Shown: in pieces, positions 1 through 8,194 of the stretch | How the letters are laid out: each line of letters begins with the position of its first letter | Numbering within the stretch: position 1 is the first letter of the stretch | Source of the DNA: Undaria pinnatifida | Lineage: Eukaryota; Sar; Phaeophyceae; Laminariales; Alariaceae | Direction: 5' to 3' | DNA: 64,000 nt | Assembly: GCA_012845835.1 (NCBI GenBank) | Contig: JABAKD010000023.1 | Location: forward strand, 5,624,137 to 5,688,136 | Position numbers and translations under genes: made by a program | The notes under the pieces: model-generated | What the model saw: only the letters and a program-made list of their open reading frames with translations | Told to the model about the DNA's origin: nothing | The model's database searches: none

Positions 1-279
1 AAAGCCTACGCAACTACTCGGCACGGCATGGTGCAAAACAAACCGTGTATCATACCAACCCGTATCGCCTTAACGACACTGGCCAAGGGATTCTCCACGT
101 ACTCCTAAGTTCGACGCGGACAGAGTGCGCTCCCCAGTGGGAAAGCCTTCGCAATTGCTCTGAACTTACCGTCGCGAAACAAAACAGTACGACCCATTCG
201 GAACGAGGCCGATACGTAGGGCGTGCGCCCACAACAGAGATGGCCGGGGTAAAAGACCACCGCGGCTACCGTTGATAGG

Positions 280-591
280 CAAGGCTGCGGAAGGGGGCTA
301 CCCCCCCCCGGTTCCCACTCCTGGACTTGAGCCACTCGCACGAGTGACTCTGTGCGTTCCCGGACGAAGAAGACATTGAGCGTTTTTTCTTTTTTGGGGG
401 GGGGGGGGGGGGGGGGGGGTAGCGAAAAGAAAAAAGTAAGCGTTTTTTCTTTTTTTTTGCGGGGGGGGAGGGGGGTAGCGTTGCTTATCATCTCGCTGCA
501 GAACCATGCTTGCGAAATTGAAACAGCACGAAAGACCAAGACCGAAACAGAACCGTTGGGTTTCCTCGTACGGGTGATCCTGAGCCCAGCA
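280..591. repeat. Z-type end fragment with long G run
   Basis: Mosaic of short repeat pieces. A Z-like end (GGCTGCGG..AGGGGG followed by a C run) lies near 284-310 and a CACTCGCACGAGTG near-palindrome near 335-348. An uninterrupted run of 24 G lies at 396-419, followed by a second interrupted G run at 460-476. Frames here encode only poly-Gly or poly-Pro and are not genes. Positions 1-279 show nothing recognisable. Confidence 0.5.
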
Positions 592-972
592 GACGCGTTC
601 TACGATAAAGGTGCACCACTTTTTTTTTTTTCCTGATGGTTTTCATTTTTGGGAGCTTAAGACCTCTCCCAAAATACTGATTTGGGGAGAAAAAAAAGAA
701 ACCTGCTACATAACCGGATGAAAAATCCCATGCCTTCTAGGTAACACAACGAGAATCATGAGAAGAAAAATAAATAAAAAATGGCGTTTTTTTTTTTCCC
801 CGACCATTTGGGGTTAACCCTTTTACAACTGGAAACCCGTTTTTGGGGACAAAATTACTTGGATTTAGTATAGGGAGGGGTTCGGGGGCTCTAAAGGGGT
901 GAAGAAGCTCCGTCGTTCAGGAAAAAAAAACTGCCAAAAAGAGGTATACCCTAAATACCTCTATCGTATCAG
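592..972 (+). mobile_element. X-family MITE-like element, interrupted by an 82-bp insertion
   Basis: The left end contains TTCTACGATAAAGGTGCACC and the right end contains ACCTCTATCGTATCAGG, so the termini are imperfect inverted repeats. The interior carries the X landmarks seen in other copies: GGGAGCTTAAGACCTCTCCC, the CCGGATGAAAATCCCATG block, a GTACACAACGAGAATC-like block and TTTGGGGTTAA..GCTCCGTCGTTCAG. No coding capacity. X is my label. The inverted ends and roughly 250-bp body resemble a MITE, but no autonomous partner is present. Confidence 0.65.
818..899 (+). mobile_element. 82-bp piggyBac-like mini-element in X copy
   Basis: The insert begins CCCTTTTACAACTGG and ends GGGGGCTCTAAAGGGG, so its ends are short imperfect inverted repeats beginning CCC. 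It is flanked by TTAA (814-817) and TGAA (900-903), readable as a slightly mutated TTAA target duplication. Uninterrupted X copies read continuously across this point through a single TTAA. TTAA targets and CCC ends are hallmarks of the piggyBac superfamily. Assignment is by analogy because there is no transposase. A sister copy lies at 4598-4678. Confidence 0.65.
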
Positions 973-1033
973 GTGCCGCCATTGCGCGAAAAAAAAGGGG
1001 CCGCAATCAAATTGAGACGCGTGCTTCGATAGA

Positions 1034-1291
1034 CTGATTCTACGATAGCCACCCCCCCCCAAAAGCAACGATGCTCTTTAACGAACGTTTCATGGCTACT
1101 CCACACGAGCAAATATGCTCAGGGAAAAAAATATGTCCGCGTATTTCATTGTTCGCAAAGGGCGATCGAACGATGACGTCGGGGTGGCGACGGGCACCGT
1201 GTTTCAGGCGTTTGCGGCCGGGAGCTGGTTTCAAAACCGGCGATTTCGTCAAAGAAAAATGGGGGGGGGGGCTCTACCGAAGAACGACTCG
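1034..1291 (+). mobile_element. Y-family MITE-like element
   Basis: The left end is GATTCTACGATAGCC followed by a C run. The right end is a G run followed by GCTCTACCGAAGAACGACTC. The ends are therefore inverted versions of GA-TC-TTCTACGGTAGCCCCCC. The interior has GACGTCGGGGTGGCGA, GCCGGGAGCTGGTTTC and AAAACCGGCGATTTCGTC, which recur in every Y copy. The poly-C and poly-G runs belong to the termini. Non-coding. Confidence 0.65.
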
Positions 1292-1735
1292 ATAGAGGTG
1301 CACTGCGCAAGACGTTTTTTTTTTTCGGAGGTTCCTCCCGTTAACTTTAGGAGCTTAAGACATGCCTTTCTTAACCCAAAAAAACTGTTTTCTTCCCCAG
1401 GCTACGGCAGGGGGAATCCCTTTTGAGACCGCCGCATGCTGTAGATAGAGGTAACACTTTTTGCCACTTTTTTTTTTTTTTTTTTCGTCTCTCCCTCTGA
1501 ACGACGGCGCTCCTTGACCCGAAAATCTTCGGAAAAAAAAAAAAAAAATGGCGTCGTCGGAAACAAAAAACGCCATTTTTTTTTTCTTTCTTCTACTTAT
1601 TTTTTTTTTTTTTTTGCAGGATTCTTGCTGTGTGCCTACTACGCCATGAGATTTTTCATCCGGTTGCAGTTGTCAGAAACACCCCAGCGAAAAAAAAAAA
1701 CGTGCACCTCTATCGTGGCGCGCGTCTAGCAAAAA
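1292..1735. repeat. Nested X-family fragments
   Basis: Two partial X pieces. 1299-1440 has the AGAGGTGCAC end and a decayed GGAGCTTAAGAC block. 1495-1722 reads in the reverse orientation and ends GTGCACCTCTATCGTGGCGC. Long A and T homopolymers separate them. A Z-like end (GGCTACGGCAGGGGG) sits at about 1399-1413. Confidence 0.5.
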
Positions 1736-1739
1736 AAAA

Positions 1740-1985
1740 AAACAGTAGCAGTGGCTTGAGGTCACTCGCGCGAGTAACCCCCTGTTGTTTCTTCGCGGTC
1801 TGGAAGAGGTTGCGATGTTTTGGAAATCGCGACATCAGCCCGCAATGGTGTCGGTGAGCTACGCCTGCGCGATAAAAAGTCGGCCATAAGTATTTTCGTC
1901 CGTGAGAGGTACTGAGTCACTCGCGCGAGTGTCTCAAACCCGGCCGTGAAAACGGAGGGGGGGGGGGGGGGCAAAAGAGAAACAA
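1740..1985 (+). mobile_element. Z-family element with paired CACTCGCGCGAGTG palindromes
   Basis: Palindromic CACTCGCGCGAGT occurs at 1763-1775 and a perfect CACTCGCGCGAGTG at 1918-1931, about 155 bp apart. The flank of the first reads GAGGT..AACCCCCTGTTG. The same arrangement recurs at 60.8-61.0 kb and, more decayed, at 30.7-31.0 kb. No coding capacity. Confidence 0.5.
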
Positions 1986-2029
1986 AACTCGCTACCCGAT
2001 GAACGGATCCCATGACCTACGAATCATAC

Positions 2030-2172
2030 AACGAGGATCATGCAGAAGAAAAAAATGGCCTATTACTCATTTTTATTCCGACGATTTTTGGGTTAAGAAG
2101 CCCCGTCGTCCAGAAATCATTTCAAAAACGAAAAGTGCTACTAGCCCCTATTGTAACACGCCTCCGAGGGCA
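2030..2172 (+). repeat. X-family fragment
   Basis: Contains the AAAAATGGC..ACGATTTTTGGGTTAAGAAGCCCCGTCGTCCAGAA portion of X and a decayed right end resembling TATTGTAACACGCCTCC. The left half is missing. Confidence 0.5.
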
Positions 2173-2755
2173 ACTTTTTGCCGTAGCTTTGGATCGTTTT
2201 TGAGCTACTAGTTGAGCGCTTAGCTTTGCGTATCTCACCCCCAACAGGATATCTTGAGCGAACCGAGGGTGAGGGCCGGATGAATAAAACCTAGGACCCT
2301 AGCTAGGTACAAACACACGTACACAATAAGATTCAGGGGCTGGTACAGACACAGGCCACCCTTTGCAGGCTTTTTCTCTACTGCTAATATGCAGGTTCCA
2401 CGTTTTTGGTCGCTTTACTTGTACTGGATAAGCTCTTGGTATTGTCAATAGTGTTCCACACACTCGCCACGGACGAACTGAACAGAGCGTTCAATTCCGC
2501 GAGGCAAAAAGCATCATCCCCTTTTTTTCCTAGACACGCGCGTATGCCTTCAAAGGCATGTGAAACCCTTTTTTTTCATCTCCAGCCTGTGCATTCCATA
2601 TCTTACGCCTTGCTCTAGGCGACCAGGGGAATACCATAACACATGCAGCACATTTTATCAAACAAGAACTACTTTTTTTTTCTTCTCCTGACGATTTGTT
2701 TTGGGGTTAACGAGCCCCGCCATTCCGAAAATCAAAAGAAAACCCCCAAAAAATG
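2173..2755. other. No recognisable feature
   Basis: No gene or repeat structure that I can support, apart from a short X-like TTTTGGGGTTAACGAGCCCCGCC piece near 2698-2722. Short frames on both strands lack family motifs. Confidence 0.4.
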
Positions 2756-3405
2756 CATGTTGCAGCACGCGTCCCCCCGTCACGGGTTGAACGGAATTCG
2801 ATCTCCCTCGCGTACCTGAAGTCCACTGTGCCTTCGTTAGAGCATCTGATGGAGGAGGTTTCCACGGGGTGGAACCCAAGCGTTCTGTCGTCGGGAGGGG
2901 TGGGGGGGGGGGAGGAGCGGGGGGGGGGGGGGGGCGCACTCTTTCGTTGTTTGGGGCTGAGATATTTTCCTCCTTGGTCCTACATCACGTTCGAGACGAG
3001 GCAGGGGATGGAGGGGGCGATGGTTATAGAGTCTGATAGAGAGGCAATTGCCACTGGATGAAAGAGGCAGGTGTTTGGTCAGCAGGACATGGGGGGGGGG
3101 GGGGGGAGGGGGGGGGCATCAGAGCCTCCAATGAAGGGTATTTCCATTGGGTGGAAGCCAAGTCTTTTTCTTGGTGGGAAGGGCAAGGGCCATAGAAGCA
3201 GCAAATCGAGGAAGTTTACAATGGGCTATGAAAGCCAAGCGTTCTGTAGGCGAGAAACGTGGGTGGGTTGGGGTGGGCGGGAGCGCCAGAGCTTCCTATC
3301 CTGTGGCGGCGGCTTTCATCCGGTTGATGACCAAGCGTTCTGTGAGCTGGAAAGGGTGGGGTGGGGTGGGGGGGGGGGGGGGGTTGAAACGATGAAATTT
3401 TTCCA
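2756..3405 (+). repeat. G-rich degenerate minisatellite
   Basis: Imperfect repeats of a motif like TTTCCATTGGGTGGAACCCAAGCGTTCTGT followed by long G tracts. CAAGCGTTCTGT recurs at about 2878, 3237 and 3332, and TTTCCA..GGGTGGAA recurs at about 2858 and 3140. G runs of 8 to 15 make this strand capable of G-quadruplex structure. Frames through it are Gly/Pro low complexity. A related G-rich tract lies at 4300-4400. Confidence 0.55.
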
Positions 3406-3589
3406 CTGATTGTGGAGACGACTTGTTCTGTGCGCTAGGGGTCATGGCACCTGTCTGATGAGTTTCACGCAGGGTGAAGAGGCTTTCTACGGTGCCCCTC
3501 CCCTCCCCCCCCCCCATCTTTTCTCAAGCCAAATCGCCGTTTTTGAATCCAGCTCCAGGCCGTATCTCCTGAAATTCGGTGCCGCTTGC

Positions 3590-4597
3590 CACGACGCGTG
3601 CTACGATAAAGGTGTATGCACACCACGATTTTTCTGATTCATGAAGAACTTTCCTCAATTTGGGAGCTTAAGACCTCTCCCAAAAACCGATAATTTTGGA
3701 GAAGTACAAAACCGCTGCCGGGTGCCAAATCCGATGGCCTAGGTACACAGCGAGAATCCAAAAATCGCCTATCTTCTCATGAAACGAAATCGCCGGTTTT
3801 TATTCCAGCCCCCGACCGTACCTCCTGAAAAATACGGTTGCGCCGCTCGCCACCCCGACGCCACCCCGACGCCACCATTCGATGGTCCTTTGTAAACAAA
3901 GAAAAATACATGGAGATACAGACCAAGGCTACGGTATTGTGGCATCATACCCCCATTATCAGTACTTGTACCGGAATTGAGCCACTCGCACGAATGACTC
4001 AGTACCTCACAGGGACAAGAATGCTTTTAGGCGTTTTTTTTGTGGGGGGCGGAGGGGCAGCGTTCGAACACAACCATTCTCCATTGCGAACTGATTTTCG
4101 TCAAGAAAACCTAACACCGCATGGTGAAAAAGGGGGTTACTCGCGCGAGCGACCCCGAGCTCCAATGCAAACGAACGGGCCCAAAAGAGATCCCCCCTAC
4201 GCCGTAGCCTGGGTCATGCTTTGATCATATCATCCTTCCTCGTGTCGAGCAGCCATATGGACGAAGGGTTTGTTAAATGAAATCTCTGGTGTGAGGGGGG
4301 GGGGGTTGGGGGGGGGGAGGATCAGTCTCAATTGCGATCGTTCGGCAGGCGGGAGGGGAGGGGAGGGGAGGGGCGGGGGGGGGGGGGGGGGGGGGCGTTA
4401 CAGAATCTGACGGGAATACACCAGGAAACAGAGGAGGCTTCCAATGGCCGGAAGGAAGAGGGGCAAGGGGTGAAGGGGCCTCAGAGGTAGATCAACTCCA
4501 CGAGACAAATGCTCCGGTGGGGCGGGATGCGTGCTACCACTGAGGCATCACTTTTCGTCTGAAACGGTTCCTCAACGACGGGGCGAGCGACCCTTAA
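3590..4597. repeat. Mosaic of X, Y and Z fragments
   Basis: An X left end lies at about 3596-3617 with its GGGAGCTTAAGACCTCTCCC block at 3660-3681. Y interior pieces (AAATCGCCGGTTTTTATTCCAGC and GCCACCCCGACG) follow at 3785-3890. Z-type ends (CCAAGGCTACGGTA at about 3927; CTACGCCGTAGCCTGGGTC at 4198) and Z-type palindromes (4135-4152) lie among them. G runs fill 4295-4396. No gene. Confidence 0.45.
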
Positions 4598-4678
4598 CCC
4601 CTTTACAACTGGAAACCCTTTTTGGGGACAAAATTACTTGGATTTAGTATAGGGAGGGGTTTGGGGGCTCCAAAAGGG
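4598..4678 (+). mobile_element. 81-bp piggyBac-like mini-element, second copy
   Basis: Flanked on both sides by a perfect TTAA (4594-4597 and 4679-4682). It begins CCCCTTTACAACTGG and ends GGGGGCTCCAAAAGGG. It is nearly identical to the insert at 818-899. The surrounding X copy is in the opposite orientation here (CCCAAAATCGTCGG reads out of the right side), so this looks like an independent insertion into the same TTAA of X. Confidence 0.7.
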
Positions 4679-4682
4679 TTAA

Positions 4683-5284
4683 CCCAAAATCGTCGGATTT
4701 TCGCCGCATTTTTTTCAAAAAAGAAAACGATTTTTCTGGTGTTTCCACGCCCCATGGGATTATTCATCCGGCTAGAGGAGTTATATTTTTGTCCATAACA
4801 GATACATATTTATTTTTTTGTCATGTATTTTTTTTTTGTGTCTTAGGATCCGGCTGTGAGGATCCTCAGCGAAACATTAAAAGGATCTCTGCCATACATA
4901 CCATGGATCGCACGAGTGACTATGTATATCTCATCTCACGGACGAGAGACCCGAAGCTACGGCAGGGAGGTCGCTTGAGGGGCCTCTTTTTTTTTTCAAG
5001 CGGGTCTGACTCACTCGCGCGCGAGTCCCCCCCCCCTGGGCCTTTTGCGATCTTTAAAGCTTTTTGTCGAGTGCAATTGCTTTTCCTCTCTGGCGATAAA
5101 AAAACCCCGCCAGATGTGGAATGATCAGCTACGCTGCGCTAAACTGATAGATAGCCTGCTGAAGACTGGTTTGCCGTGAGGTACAGAGCCACTCGGGCGA
5201 GTGGCCCGGAAGGCGGAGGTGAAAAAAGAAGGGCCACCCCCTGCCGGGTAGACGCGTTTTTTTTGTTTTTTGTTTTTTCCTCGG
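4683..5284. repeat. X remainder and Z-like fragments
   Basis: An inverted X remnant continues to about 4770. At 4970-5050 there is a Z-like piece with GAAGCTACGGCAGGGAGGTC and a CACTCGCGCGCGAGT near-palindrome. At 5186-5206 a second palindrome (CACTCGGGCGAGTGG) follows. No coding sequence. Confidence 0.4.
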
Positions 5285-5670
5285 AAAGAAAGACGCGTGC
5301 TACGAGATATGGAGGCATCACTTTTCGTCCGAAAAGGTTTTCTGAATGACGGGGCTTCCTTAACCCAACACCGTCGGAAATGCCGCGTGCTACGGTATAG
5401 AGGTATTAAGGTATACCGTTTTTTGGCTGAAATGGTTCCTGAATGACGGGGCTTCCTTAACCCAAAACCGTCGGAAATGCCGCGTGCTACGGTATAGAGG
5501 TATTAAGGTATACCGTTTTTTGGCGGAAATGGTTTCTGAATGACGGGGCTTCCTTGACCCAAAACCGTCGGAAATGCCGCGTGCTACGGTATAGATATAC
5601 TAAGGTATACCGTTTTTTGGCTGAAATGGTTTCTGAATGACGGGGCTTCCTTAACCCAAAACCGTCGGAA
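5285..5670. repeat. 97-bp tandem repeats derived from X
   Basis: The block TGCCGCGTGCTACGGTATAG starts at 5381, 5478 and 5575, a period of 97 bp. Each unit carries an X-type end, a GGTATACCGTTTTTTGGC segment and the GAATGACGGGGCTTCCTTAACCCAAAACCGTCGGAAA segment. Units differ by only a few bases, so the amplification is recent. Partial units flank the array on both sides. Confidence 0.8.
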
Positions 5671-5897
5671 ACGAAAACGAGCCGTTTTTTTTTTTTCTTT
5701 TTTGTTGCACGATTCTCGTTGTGTACCCAGGCCGCCACGTGTTTCTTTTTTTTTATCCGGAGAATTGCAGTATTTTCTTTTTCCTCCAAAAATCAAGATC
5801 AGGTTTCTGGGGGTAGAGGTCTCAGGCTTCCAAAATTTTGAGGGTAGTACTGAGGAAAAAAAAAAGTGGTGCACCTTCATCGTAGCACGCCTCCAAG
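5671..5897 (-). mobile_element. X-family element, reverse orientation
   Basis: Contains ACGATTCTCGTTGTGTACC, a CATCCGG segment and CTCCAAAATTTTGAGG in the inverted order of X. It ends AAGTGGTGCACCTTCATCGTAGCACGC at the right side. Its other end merges with the 97-bp array. Confidence 0.55.
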
Positions 5898-6170
5898 CCA
5901 GTTGTTTGGCTTAAGACATGTGTTAAGCTCCCGAATTGAGGAACCTTTCGGGAAAATAAAATAAATGTGGGGCGCACCTCCATCGTGTAGCACGCGTCGT
6001 CGCGACAACAACCCCCCCCCGTCCCCCCACCCCGCAGCCTCTTGTTCACAAAAGAGTACTTTGAATAGATTATTTTGGGCAAAGCGTAGACTCTAACTAA
6101 CCGTTCCGGTGTAGATGAATTCATACTGCAAAAAAAAAAAACTGGCCGCCGAAAATCTCTTACCGGAGTT

Positions 6171-6423
6171 GGCTGATTCTACGATAGCCCCCCCCCCCCG
6201 AAACCAACGATTTCTTTAACGGACGTTTCATGGCTGTTCGACACGAGGAAATATGCTATGCGAAAATCGTCTTCATGTATTTCCTTGTTGGCAAAGGAGT
6301 ATCGAACGATGACGTCGGGGTGGCGAGGGCCGCCATATTTCGGGAGATACGGCCGGAAGCTGGTTTCAAAACCGGCGATTTCGTCAAAGAAATGTTGGCG
6401 GGGCTACTGTGGGAAGACTACGT
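6171..6423 (+). mobile_element. Y-family MITE-like element
   Basis: The left end GATTCTACGATAGCCCCCCC is followed by the Y interior (TTCTTTAACGGACGTTTCATGGCT, ACGATGACGTCGGGGTGGCGA, GAAGCTGGTTTCAAAACCGG). The right end GGGGCTACTGTGGGAAGAC is decayed. No gene is needed to explain the short plus-strand frame here. Confidence 0.65.
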
Positions 6424-7075
6424 AACGGAACAGACAGAGGGAGGGGGGGGGGGTTCACTCGCGCGAGTGGCCCCGAGCCACGCTGCGAAAAGCGAAACCC
6501 AAAACAATGGAAACCCCCCTTGCCGGTGGGGGGGCGTCGAAGCATCTGTTTGAGTGCCCAGGTTTCGCGACCAGTTGTAAGGGACGAATGACGCTTTGCT
6601 ACGACAGCGGGGTGCACGCACCCTTTGCTTTTGCCCCTCTTGAGGGTGGCTGCTTTAAGGAGCGTGTGTGGATGGATCTCATCACCCGCGAGCTGACTGT
6701 GACAAAAAACTGAGAGGATAGAAAAAAACAAGGCCGCGCCAGGAAGGGGGGGAGGGGGGGGGGGGGGTGAACCCCGCTTTTCACTCTAGCGGGGAACGCT
6801 GGCGACGATATAGGCGGCACTTTTCGTCTGAAATGGTTTCTGACTGACGGACGGGGCTCCTTAACCCAAAATCGTCAGAAATTGGACATTTTTTTTTTTT
6901 TTTTTCATGATTCTCGTTGTATACCTAGAGGCCGTGGGATTTTTTTGTCTCATCATCCGGGTGGCGGTACTATTTGTCTCTCCAAATTAGTTTTCGGGGG
7001 AGAGGGTCTTAAGCGGGCTCCCCAAATTGAGGAACCTCGCCAGACGAAAAAAAAAGTGGTGCACATCTATCGTAC
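6424..7075. repeat. Z and X fragments with G runs
   Basis: A Z-type CACTCGCGCGAGTG sits at 6456-6469 after a G run. A second G-rich run lies at 6747-6767. From about 6810 to 7070 an X copy in reverse orientation is recognisable (GACGGGGCTCCTTAACCCAAAATCGTCAGAA; AAGTGGTGCACATCTATCGTACC). 6480-6740 is otherwise featureless. Confidence 0.45.
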
Positions 7076-7151
7076 CGCGCGTCGGGGGTGCAGAGCCACT
7101 CGCACCACGAGTGACGCTCTGTTTCTCGCTGGCAAGAAGACCATCATTATT

Positions 7152-7441
7152 ATGACTCGTTCTACGGCAGCCCCCCCCCCCCCCCAAGTTTTCTTTAACG
7201 AGATCGCCGGTTTCAAAGCCCCAGCTCCCGGTCGTATCTCCTTAAATACGGTGTCCCTCGACACTCCGACCAAATCGTCGATCGATAGGCCCTTTGCACA
7301 CAAGAGAATCTATGGATACTACTTTGTTTTCAACGGTATCCTTCCTCTTGTCCCGAGCAGCCATGAAACATCCGATGAAGAAAATCGCTGTTTTTCTTTT
7401 TTTTGGGGGGGGGGGGGGGGGGGTATCGTAGAATCAGTCTT
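7152..7441 (-). mobile_element. Y-family MITE-like element
   Basis: The ends are GACTCGTTCTACGGCAGCCC plus a C run on the left and a G run plus GGTATCGTAGAATCAGTC on the right. The interior is the reverse of the Y copies at 1034 and 6171 (AACGAGATCGCCGGTTTCAAAGCC; CACTCCGACC). One of the better preserved terminal inverted repeats of this family. Confidence 0.7.
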
Positions 7442-7587
7442 ATAGGTGACTTTTTGCTTTTTTGGCGCAGGGTAGCTTGCCATTCCACGGCCTGTATTCG
7501 TGTCGGAGAAACCAAGCAGCAGCAGAAAAAAAAGGGCCAAATGCCACACACGAACTTGGTGGGTCACTCGAGCACGAGCGACCCCGA
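7442..7587. repeat. Z-like fragment
   Basis: Carries TCACTCGAGCACGAGCGACCCCGAGCC near 7563-7589, a decayed Z palindrome. Nothing else recognised. Confidence 0.35.
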
Positions 7588-7838
7588 GCCGACGCGTGCT
7601 ACGATAAGAGGTACACCTTTTTTTGGCTATTTTTTCTTCACAATGACGGGGCTTCTTAACCCAAACCTATGCCATGTTTAATTTTTTTTTTTCATCCGGT
7701 ACATACGTGTAGCAGTTTTTTTTTTCCTTGCCTCCAAATCTGTTTTTAGCGGGGGGGGGGGAGAGGTCTTAAGCTCCCAAATTTTTACTGGTAGGAACAC
7801 CCTCAGAAACAAAGCGGTGCACCCCGCTATCGTAGCAC
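7588..7838 (-). mobile_element. X-family element
   Basis: The left end ACGCGTGCTACGATAAGAGG and the right end TATCGTAGCACGCGTC form clear inverted termini about 250 bp apart. The interior is X in reverse (CAATGACGGGGCTTCTTAACCCAAAC; AGAGGTCTTAAGCTCCC). Confidence 0.7.
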
Positions 7839-7878
7839 GCGTCAGCCAAGGTCCCAAAAGCGACCCCCCCCGCCTTAA

Positions 7879-8194
7879 GGACGCGTGCTACGATAGGTAA
7901 GAGGCGCACCACTTTTGTGTTTTTTTTCGGAGGTTCCTTACCTTGGAGAGCTTAAGACCTCTCCCCCCCCCCGCCCTAAAAAAACTGGTTTGGAGTAAAA
8001 AACAAAACCACTGCTACGTATGTACCGGATGAAATTTTTTTTTTCCCATGGAGCCTAGGTACACAACAAGACCTACGCCCGAAAAAAAATGACTTTTTTC
8101 TTTTTACGATTGTGGGTTAAGAAGGAGCCCCCGCCATTCAGAAACCAACTCCGGCGAAAAATACTACTACTGCCTCCATGGTAGCATTCGTCTA
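7879..8194 (+). mobile_element. X-family element
   Basis: The left end GGACGCGTGCTACGATAGG leads into TTCGGAGGTTCCTTACC, AGCTTAAGACCTCTCCC, a CCGGATGAAA block and TTGTGGGTTAAGAAGGAGCCC. The decayed right end contains CCTCCATGGTAGCATTCGTC. Confidence 0.65.
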
